Assembly: GCA_949130485.1 (NCBI GenBank)
Contig: OX422200.1
Span: 5,006,274-5,070,273, forward strand
DNA length: 64,000 nucleotides
Direction: 5' to 3'
Source: Agelas oroides
Lineage: Eukaryota; Porifera; Demospongiae; Agelasida; Agelasidae
The notes beneath the pieces are model-generated. The model searched no databases. It was not told the origin of the DNA and worked only from the letters and a program-made list of their open reading frames with translations. This document shows positions 55,124 through 64,000 of the stretch, piece by piece. Numbering within the stretch: the stretch's first letter is position 1; the number at the start of each line of letters is the position of its first letter. A program made the position numbers and the translations under genes.

Positions 55124-57255
55124 AATCTAACAAGTCTGCTGATGCAATGGCTGCAATTACACTGGAGGAGTTGTTGAAGGAAGTCGGTGTACCTCCTGAG
55201 AAACTCAATGAGTCGATCAGTGATGATCACCTTCGTGAAATAGCTTTATTCCTGACCTCATGGCGAACAGTTGCATCGCACTTAGACCTTGATGAGAATG
55301 ACATGGATGATGCTGAACAAGGAGGGAGAAAAGTGAAAGACAAAAGTCTGAAAGCACTCCAAATATGGAAGGGCAAGTTTGGTTTTAAAGCAACTTACAG
55401 GAAGCTAGTGGAAGTTCTGTTATCACTCGCTATGGCAGATGTTGCTGAGAAAGTATGCAACCTTCTGAAAGGTATGCATATGTGTTTTTACACACCAACA
55501 CACATGTAGTTACATGTATATATGTATGTAAAGTTTGCAACATAATTTTTATTCAGAGCATAGAAACAGGATACTGCATTTGTGCATGTTCATAGCCTCG
55601 TTCCCAGGCCCCGCCCAGCTTTCCGTTGCTTACAGTACGGAAAAGCCGTGGAGATCCTGGTATCTTTTCTCACGTGAGCATGACGGAAAATGGCGAAATT
55701 TTGCAGAACTAACAGGCTGCTTTTCGCGTATTTTAAACCGACTACACGCTCAACGCTTGGTGTGTAAGACAGTCGCCTCCCGCTAGCTAGATATGTGTGG
55801 TAAGTTACCTGGTACCTTGGCTCTTTTCGCTGTTCTGGGCCCGGTGAGCCCACGCACAATTAAACCCTTTCTACCATCCTTTCTATCCTGACGTCACTCA
55901 CGTGAGAAAAGATACCAGGCCCTCTCCCGCTTTTCCGTACTGTAAAGTGACAGAAAGCTGGGCGAGGCCTGGGAATGAGGCGCTACATGTTCATGTGTGT
56001 GTGTGATGTCACTGATGTGTTTATGCACTCTGTTTAAAAGAAGATATATATAGTAGAACAGTAGAACAGTAGGACTGTCTTACTGTTCTACCATCTACCA
56101 AAGGCACATTGACTGCAAATACAAGCTAATCACTGCTAATACCATTTCCACTTTTGTGAGCATAGTGTATCAAGGGTCAAACCTGCTCCATTTTTCTCAT
56201 CCACAGAAAGTATCCCTGTACACGAGAGGGTGCAGTCTAAGTCGAGGGAGCATGAACAAAGTGATGCAAGATCTGCAAGTGATGGTTTAACTGATGTACT
56301 CAGTAAACGGCCTGAATTTCAGCAACTAAGCATTAGCGAGCAAGAAGAGCTCATGGTAACACTGTACGACGATGAAAAAAGCATGAGACGTCAGTTTGGC
56401 AAATTAGTCGTCAAAACATGTGACTCTGTTGAGGAACGAGTCCCAGTAGTGAAGTTTGCTAGAAGTATTCTAGCACTGGGAGCATATGACCCAGCTCCTG
56501 GAGAACGAGATCCAGCACTTCTTGATGAACACAGTGAGGAAATTAAAAGGGCTGGATCAATTTCGGAAATCTTTAATATTCTAAGTACCTATTGGAACTA
56601 CCTAAACTATGAGATTTTAGAGGATGTCATAGAACTGTATGGCACAAGTGACGATGCTGAGAGACTGAGGAATTATAATAAAGAACTTCACAAATTCTGT
56701 AAACGTAGAATTTTTGAGCTTCCTCCTGAAAGTAGCAATGGCAACGCAATAAGCCCAAAGCAAGAGAGGTTTCTGGTGAAGCTCAATATACGTGAAGACA
56801 TTACATATCAACAGCTTCTTATGATCAGAGGAACAATTGCTAAGGTTCTTAAGATCAGACTGGCTGCATTGGTCCTTAGCCGTGTGGATGAAGGATGTGT
56901 GCAGCTAACATTTCTGATTGCCAGATTTGTGGCTCGAGAGATATTCCCTCTTTCCTACAAGCAGACATCAGCACTCTGCAAAGATGTATCAGCGATTAGG
57001 CTGGAGTGTGGGCAGTACATATTTGAGGTATAGCCACAGTTCTGAATATTTTGAGTTCCTATTCTGTATTAAAGTGAACTTGAATCTTGTTCACAGTTTA
57101 CCAGTGAGATGTACAATGAGGATTCTATTGCTCAAAACATGATGAAGGTAGGACTGGAAGAAGAAAGTCAGGTCCAAAAAGAACCACATGCTAAGAGACA
57201 ACGAGGGACTGCCCAAACCAACACAGAGTACCAGAAAGGTCAGCTGATCAGCTGA
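55124..57255 (+). CDS. Death-domain protein with sponge-type helical domain
   Basis: Three exons found: 55124-55471, 56207-57027 and 57097-57255; the first exon(s) and the start codon are not identified. The first carries a death domain ('DDHLREIALFLTSWRTVASH', 'LDLDENDMDDAE', 'ALQIWKGKFGFKATYRKL'), the fold used by FADD/MyD88-type adaptors. The large exon encodes a helical region ('FNILSTYWNYLNYEILEDVI', 'KELHKFCKRRIFELP') of a type I recall from multi-domain proteins of sponges and corals, but cannot name. The last exon ends with a basic 'HAKRQRGTAQTN' and stop TGA at 57253; a splice at 57239 into further exons is also possible. Role in apoptosis or innate immunity is inference from the death fold. 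Confidence 0.7.
55593..55985. mobile_element. MITE in an intron of the death-domain gene, TAGCCTCGTTCCCAGG family
   Basis: Starts TAGCCTCGTTCCCAGGCC; the right arm 'ggcctgggaatgaggcgcta' is the imperfect complement. 'gtatcttttctcacgtgag' and 'ctcacgtgagaaaagatacc' also pair. It shares the 'cgcccagctttccgttgct' arm with 51736-52408. Confidence 0.85.
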
Positions 57256-58672
57256 TATACTGTTGATGTGTACACTTTCTTATAAGGATCTACCTAATAT
57301 TACTACATTGACCAGAAAATATGCTCTGCCATTGGATTAGTAATTGAAAGCACATGGTTTTGAGCCTTCTGAGATCAGCCCAGGCCCTGCCTGGGTGGAG
57401 TGCATGGAAATGCTGTGGTTCTAAGGAAGTTAGTTACAACTCTTATTAGCTGCTTTTACAGTCTTAACCACACCCCGAGATGGCTAAATGGGTAGTACTT
57501 AGCTTTCAGCAAGAAAGGCTTTCTTCATAGGTCTGGAGTATAACTGACACACTAAGGGATTTGCTGTCAAGCTTGTTGGTGTATTAAAGTTTCATTCCCG
57601 GTGTGAGTACACCATGCCATTGACAAGTATCCAGTCAAATTGGATGCATTAACTTAGGTCATGTAATCTCAGTTGATGTTACTGTATTACTGTAGTCAGA
57701 CATATTTCTCCTATCCCTGTTCATCCCATTACAATCTGCACACAGACCTCAGGCTTCCATACATTTTAACAATCAAGTTGTCAACTAAAAGTACAGCTTG
57801 TGTAAACTATATTTACGTAACAGTTCACACTCCAGCTGTAATGGCCAGACTTGCACTATAAGATCACATGATTATTGCCACGCCCCTCTGGGGATCAGCT
57901 CCTTCACATTCTCTCCATACTAAATGTATGGGAAGTAGCTGCAGAGTATTCAACCTTGTCTGAAATTTCTCCCTTTTAACTGACTCAGAAATATGCTCAA
58001 ATAGATCTGCATTAAAACAGTGCTGTTAAATTATTTTCACATGCAGTAGCTGCTCGTTCCCAGGCTTTTTGAGTGGTATGTATGTAAACATAAATTGACA
58101 GCATTGTTTTATTGCAGATCTATTCGAGCGTATTTCATAACTCTGCCATAAATACCCCATGAGTATTCATGGCGGAGTTATGACATGGAGTATTTGTGGC
58201 GGAGTTAGGACTGTACCGACAGAATTTGATGGTTGTTCATCCAGAGCCCGGGATAGACATTCACTCAAGTGGTCATATTTGTGTAGAAAATAATTGATGG
58301 TAAACGTCAGGAGCCTAGTTACCAAGGCTTCTCCTTCCCAGCTATTAAAGGAGAATCTTTGGTAAGCATGGTGATCCCCACTACACCATGGCACTATACT
58401 CTCACAAGTTATAGTGTGAGTGAGGACTGGTCTGCAGCAGAAAGGCCTTCGCCATGTGGACCTGCGCTTCCAGGTTTGCCATGGCTACACTGCTTGGCAG
58501 TTTCTAGTCAAAGGTTGGAGAATTCCCACAAGTGCTAATCAATAGCTCCTCTGGTGGGAATGTACATACTATGCATTCTCCACAAACCACACAACAGTAG
58601 CAAAGCAATAGGCTGGCAGGATAGAAAGCTTACCAAGCTGTGCTATTTGTATGTTCTACGGTCCTATGATGA
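57256..58672. other. Intergenic spacer
   Basis: Between the death-domain gene and Salvador. A palindromic block at about 58127-58175 ('cataactctgcca' and 'tggcggagttatg') and a lone 'tcgttcccaggc' MITE end at about 58054 are visible. The Salvador promoter and first exon should be here but are not recognised. Confidence 0.5.
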
Positions 58673-61417
58673 TTGGATGAAATTGAGCATCATCAGCAGT
58701 GTTTTAAAGATCTTTCTACGTATCGTATAGACACTTTTAATCATACGCCAAATGCCTTTCAAGAAACCCAAAAAGAAAACAATGCAGGGGACTCTATCAC
58801 TGGCAAGATTGGAAAGTACCGGAGGAAAGAGCTGCCCTCCCCCTCTGTAACAGGTAGCCCGCTAGCTAGATTACATATTTATTGGTCTGGGGAGCTAATT
58901 AGTACATAATAATTAGTACGTACTGGTGTATAAGACATGTTGGGTGTGGGGGCTTACAACGGTAAACTGTTTCTCATGCAGATTATTACAATGCATCAAG
59001 CATGGTGAGAAATCTGACTGCAGTCCGGCACTCGGACCAGCCGCCCCTGATCAGCAAGAAGACATGGTCCATCTCTCTCCCCTCCCTACATGCCTTTGAG
59101 ACCAAGGCAGAGTACTCCCCCCCTCCCTCCCTACCCAAGCCCCGGTCCAGGAGTGTGCGCCTCAACACCAAAAAGACCTTCAAAAAGCTGAAGAAACTTT
59201 TTGGCTCTGATGTGGAGCTTGATAACTGGGGAAGACTGTGGTCTGATGACCACCAGACGGTCGGCACCTACCAGCCTCTCACTTACGCCCGGCCCCAGTC
59301 AATAGGTGGGTCTTCTGACTGCTCTAGCTCAAGCTATACACACTCTGACTTCTCCCGGTGTAACTCTCTGAGGGACTCCAGTCACAGCAGGATCAGCCAC
59401 GGCAACGACAGTGTGTTTGGTGTGAGGCAGGCCTCATATGATTCTGTAGACTACCACCACATCCTCACTGGCTCCTCTGACTCCAACCTCAGACCCTTCT
59501 CATTTGCATACATGCCCCGTTCTCTCTCCAACACTTTGCTCAAGAATCCTAGACACTTCTCCATAGCCGCCATTCCTGCTAACTCAACTTCAGTTGACCC
59601 TCCAGCAGACAGCCTGCAGTCCCGCAAGCAGTCCCCACTCCGGGTCATGCACAGAACGCAGGTCATGCCGGATGACATGGAGTCAGTCTGGGAGTACTCA
59701 CACTCGTTCACCTACATCCCCAATGCTCCCGTGGTGCCCAGTGATCCGGGGTACCGACAGCTGGCAAAGGAACTTATGAGTGCCCAACCCACACGCAGAA
59801 ACTCGACTGACTTTCAAGACTCTCGGATGATTTCAGACCCAACTCTGGACCTGAGGCAGATCTCCATTGATTCTGGTGTGGAGAGCTCGTCAACAAAGCC
59901 AAATCGCTTGCTTCCTTCCACACCCAACGTCCAGTCCTTTAGCTCAGTGAGGAACGAAGGGGCTTCCACTCGCGAACTGCGATTGGGAACATCTCACGGT
60001 GAGTTTGTGCAAGGAGGAATGACTGGAATGCTTTTGTTGGACACTGCTGTGCTTGGGGTTAATGGGGGTCACATCAGTATGTCTGTGGGCCTGTAGATAT
60101 AGCAAGCTGTTTGCAATCCAAAAATTTTACTTCCAATTGCCATTTTTGCTACCACCTCCATAAGTAAGCCATTGTGTTGAGGTGGTAGGTGACCTCCCTG
60201 GTGGAGAATTCATGGCTGCTGCATGGGCCTGCGTTATCAGCCCTAAAATGGAGGGAAATGTGTGCTGTGTGTGTATACTTCAGAATGTGCTCATTCACAT
60301 TTTTGAAAATTGATCTCGGCATTCCAGGGCCCAGTAGCAATGCGTGGAATCCGTCATTGCTGGTGTAACAGCCATCTGTTGTGGTCATGCGTGCCACCCT
60401 TTCTGCTCTGAAGCTTTTCAAATTCTCACACTCTAGTAAAGGGGCAGCCAAATTCTCCACACTCTAGTAAAGGGGCAGCTCGTTTGGCTTTCTAAACTCT
60501 TGGCTGAGTTTGGTCAACACCTACTCATTCAAAACAGAGTTGATGGATCCCGCACATGCTCTTGTGAAGTGCCTCTACTCGAGGAAAGATACTGAAAGTT
60601 ACTCATGTGTTTACATATTTTTACACACGTGTATGCACACACACGCAGACTTCCTCTCTCAAGAGAGCCTTCATTCCCTCCCTCCTGGATGGGACATGGC
60701 CTACACACCACAGGGCCTCAGATATTACATGGAGTAAGCGAAACACTTTTCTGTCCATTTAGCTAAACAGCTGGATGCCCACCCCTATCATTAGGGGAGA
60801 GTGTAGGGAGACTGTGCATTGGGAGGGGTTGCTATTGAGCCATTGAGCAAGCCTCCCTCCCTCTTTCTTGTAATTTGCTCCTTTTGTCAAGTGGGAAGGC
60901 AAAGGGCTCTGTTAGCACAGCGGTTCTCGAATGTGTGTTCAGTAGTTCTCTAGTGTGCTTTTCAGTCAGCTTACACAATGCCAACTATTACCTCTACTTT
61001 CTCTCCTTCCTCTTCATTCCCTCTCTCTCCCTCTAACCCTCGCAGTCACAAATTGCAGACAACTCATTGGAGGCTGCCTAATGATACTGATGACTCACTA
61101 GGTAAGTGTTGTGTATTTACACATTACCATTCAGAAACCTTGTTTCATTCAGTAGATTCTGTGTCCATTGTTATGTTCAATGTACCTCCTTGATGTGTGT
61201 GATGCTGAGGAGAGCAAAGCATCCTTTGTCATGGTATCCATACCATCTGCCATGTGTACTATCAGAGACTTCCAATATTTTGATGACCTAATTTGCTTCC
61301 AAATATTTTGTTAGCACTTTTCTACAACATTGGTTGGTTAATAAACACTGCAACTAGCCAGCACTTTGACAATAGTGTATGCATGTGCACACCTACACAC
61401 ACACACACACACACACG

Positions 61418-61464
<47 letters not shown>

Positions 61465-62066
61465 CACACACACACACACACAGAACTACCGACAGGATGG
61501 GATGTCGTCCGATCAACTCGCTATGGCACATACTATGTCAAGTAAGTTTGACAGTCCTGCAACATATCTGAAATGCTTGACATCCATAGCCACTGAGACT
61601 GTTTGTACTTTGTATGCATTTCTCTTCACTTTTCCCTCCCTCCTCCCCTCCTCCGTCCTTCCCCTCCTCCATCTCTCCTCTCCCCTCCCCTCCTCCCAAC
61701 AGTCACAACAACAAAACAGCAATCTACCAGCACCCATACCATGCACGCCCCCCTCCTCCCTACCACCGTTCTCTCCAGTTCAAAGAAGAAGAACTGAAAC
61801 AAGCAAGAGAACGAAAAACTCCTGCAAGATCTTACTCACACAGGTAAGACAAAGCACGGGCTGTGTAGGATGCTGGGGTGTGTCCCACTGTTGTTAGCAT
61901 GGCACTCCAGTTATTCCAGAGATCATTTGCATTGTAATGCAGGTCACAGAGCATTAAAGGAGGTATTCCTCTCACACACACACACATACACACTCACACA
62001 CACACACACACGCACACGCACACGCACACGTACGCGCGCGCACGCACACGCACACGCACACGCACA

Positions 62067-62155
<89 letters not shown>

Positions 62156-63459
62156 CCTAGAAGCACACAGACACATCGAATTCTAGACCCCAACACATCC
62201 CTTCCACGGAGGTCAAAGTCCTTCCGAGACCAAGAGATGCAGGATGGCTATCCAGCTCGAGTGTCTCACGAGAGACAATTGTCTACCATGACCTATGTCC
62301 CCCCAAGCCCCTATCAGATTGCAGGTACATAGATCCTAAGAATCATACGCTTGTTAGGCGGAGATACTCACAGATCATGGTAGCTTTGTTTTCAGCCAGG
62401 CCACATCTTCTGTTCCTTGCAAGTGACAGAAGCTGTGGCCCAGGTGTGTGGTGGTGGAGGCCTGAGACGGAGTGTCTCTGATTGTGGCACAGTGGGACGC
62501 TGTGCTTGTTAACAGGAAAGCATCCCATCTCATCTGGTGTCGGGGAACCATATTGACGCCTATTGTACATGTATTTGTCTTCACTGTTGTTTTTTGTGTG
62601 GCAACTATTTCATGGCAGTATCCATTAGAGGGCTGTTAACAATGAGCTGGCTAACTACACGTACATCTGTAACTACATGTATGTACATGTATAGTACTCT
62701 AGTAAACAATGTGAGCTAAATGTAGGGGGTGGCGTACTCACCAGTGTGTGTGACATTTGAATACTGCCTAATTTGTATATAGTGTCATCTCCCCTCCAAC
62801 TTTAGTAAATGCGTAGAATGTGCTGATAGCCTAAACATGCGCTGTTTATCTCTCAGTTCCTCACCAATGGTATTCTACGCATTTCTCAAACCCAATTTGG
62901 TTTTACTATTTTTATCGCTTTCTCTTGTCTTCAGAAATCTCTCCCTGGCTACAAGAGTACATTGATGCTCCCTTTGGCTGTAAGAAAGACACAGAAATAC
63001 AGGTATGTGTACTGGTGGTGCATGGCTGACTGGTGTCAAACCAGTCGTTGAGCATTGATAATTTGACATGTACGTAAGTACCACTCAACCCCTCCTCCCT
63101 CCTTCCAGTGGCACCGATATTCTCACGAAGATCTAACTGGCCTGGACACCATGATCAAGAGAATGCTCAAGAAAGGATCTGAGCAGATTGTGAAGCAATA
63201 TGAGTACTACAGAGTGGCAGTTCAACAGGAGATAGACACCCGGATACAACAGAGGCACCAGGCAGCCATGCAGAAGACAATACAGCGACAGCTTGCCCAA
63301 GAGTACAGACCCCCACCCCTGCTGCTGCCGGCCTATCAGGAGCCAAGTCTGGATGGTGGGCAGTATGGTCCATTCCATGAGGAACCCAGAGCCAGCCAGC
63401 TTCAGCCAGGACTCTCAGACTCTGATTTCCTACAAGAGCTGGAGGAGACCCTTGTATGA
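58673..63459 (+). CDS. SAV1: Salvador (SAV1/WW45), Hippo-pathway scaffold
   Basis: Nine exons in consistent phase: up to 58853, 58982-59998, 60664-60733, 61046-61101, 61484-61541, 61703-61843, 62161-62324, 62935-63002, 63109-63459. WW1 spans exons 3-4 ('[18 protein letters not shown]', 'THWRLPND'), WW2 spans exons 5-6 ('[18 protein letters not shown]', '[10 protein letters not shown]'), exon 8 gives '[13 protein letters not shown]' (human EIPDWLQVYARAP), and exon 9 the SARAH coiled coil ('[18 protein letters not shown]', '[15 protein letters not shown]') that binds Hippo/MST kinases. Human SAV1 has about 383 residues; this has about 700, mainly from a Ser-rich exon 2. The start is unresolved: the exon-1 frame ('[13 protein letters not shown]', like human QGKYVKKE) has no ATG and is open only from 58673, so an upstream exon is likely. 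Confidence 0.9.
61395..61483. repeat. CA microsatellite ending at a splice acceptor
   Basis: About 90 bp of (CA)n with a few interruptions. It runs into the AG acceptor of Salvador exon 5 (acacacacag|AACTACC), so it occupies the place of the pyrimidine tract. Confidence 0.95.
61973..62152. repeat. CA/CG-variant microsatellite before Salvador exon 7
   Basis: About 180 bp of CA repeat with a CACACG-rich middle (62010-62070), ending eight bases before the exon at 62161 (cacctcctag|AAGCAC). Open frames through it (THTHTH, CVCVCV) are artefacts. Confidence 0.95.
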
Positions 63460-64000
63460 TGTCATGTCTCTCCTCCTCGGCTCGTTCCGTTTCATCAGTC
63501 ATTCAGTGTACATAGCTACATGACCCTCATTTATATCGTTGTACATAGTAGACCAGTTGTCATCGTCACATCAATCCTATTTCTATCCTGAAATGTTCTA
63601 CATCATTGTACAGACAACTGTCTAAGAGTCTATAGTGAAAGCATGCACAAGATAAATTGTCGCACATGAATGTTTGTGTGCGTTGTTATTACATCTCAGC
63701 AAACTCACTGCATGTGTACAGTTAACTGTAAACTAGCTATGTATGCACTAGAGTCAAGCCACATTGTCTTTGCTGTTTCACATCTGTCACAGCCGGCCTC
63801 ATCTCCGCGTATATGCAGTAGAGGATGTATGCACTTATGGACCTGCATGGAACTCTCTATCACATATAGTTAGGATATAATCTTGATTCACATAGTTCCA
63901 CGAAGTTGTCATAAAATGTACACACGAGAATTTCCCTGCACCCACCACAAAGAAGATAGGGTAGTTGATAGGCAGTTTGAACAGCAACTTCCGAGAACTT
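63460..64000. other. 3' flank of Salvador
   Basis: Follows the Salvador stop codon TGA at 63457. Probably 3' UTR then intergenic. No canonical AATAAA close to the stop was seen, and no further gene was recognised. Confidence 0.5.

Noticed and set aside
61293-62196. Open frames coding long THTHTH or CVCVCV runs
   Set aside because: Pure CA/GT microsatellite in Salvador introns.
1-64000. tRNA and rRNA genes
   Set aside because: None recognised by eye on either strand; a dedicated covariance-model scan would be needed to exclude degenerate tRNA-derived SINEs.

Overview
The window looks like animal genomic DNA, most likely a sponge (demosponge) or another early-branching animal. Reasons: spliced genes with short GT-AG introns, a recognisable Hippo-pathway Salvador orthologue, a death-domain gene, intronless glycosyltransferase and sulfotransferase genes with signal anchors, and a very high load of small inverted-repeat transposons (MITEs), LINE remnants and Ty3/Gypsy elements. 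The sponge call is inference; no species can be read from the sequence.

Layout. 1-3.6 kb: non-coding, MITEs. 3.7-4.8 kb: intronless membrane-anchored sulfotransferase (+). 5.8-10.9 kb: tandem pair of intronless family-92 glycosyltransferases (+) with a decayed third copy between them. 14.1-23.8 kb (-): a host gene for a secreted beta-helix plus multi-span membrane protein, carrying many frame breaks and split at 18.54-22.92 kb by a Ty3/Gypsy element with a 5-bp target duplication. 26.4-28.05 kb: two LINE 3' remnants. 29.19-37.75 kb: an 8.56-kb terminal-inverted-repeat element flanked by TA, holding a 5.7-kb satellite array and apparently sitting in a small intron. 38.8-40.1 kb (-): last four exons of an RRM gene. 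42.2-53.2 kb (-): parts of a USP19-like gene. The CS1 and CS2 exons splice cleanly, but the USP domain is decayed, and between the CS domains lies a 20/21-bp polypurine minisatellite into which a whole-looking Ty3/Gypsy element (46.35-50.82 kb) has inserted. 55.1-57.3 kb (+): death-domain gene. 58.7-63.5 kb (+): Salvador (SAV1), with two WW domains and a SARAH domain over nine exons.

How it fits together. The enzymes at the left look like Golgi glycan-modifying proteins. Salvador is the Hippo-kinase scaffold, and the death-domain protein suggests apoptosis or innate-immune signalling. No operon-like relation links these genes. The middle 30 kb is dominated by repeats and decaying genes. The most unusual object is the 8.56-kb inverted-repeat element with motif-rich ends and an internal satellite showing higher-order periodicity.
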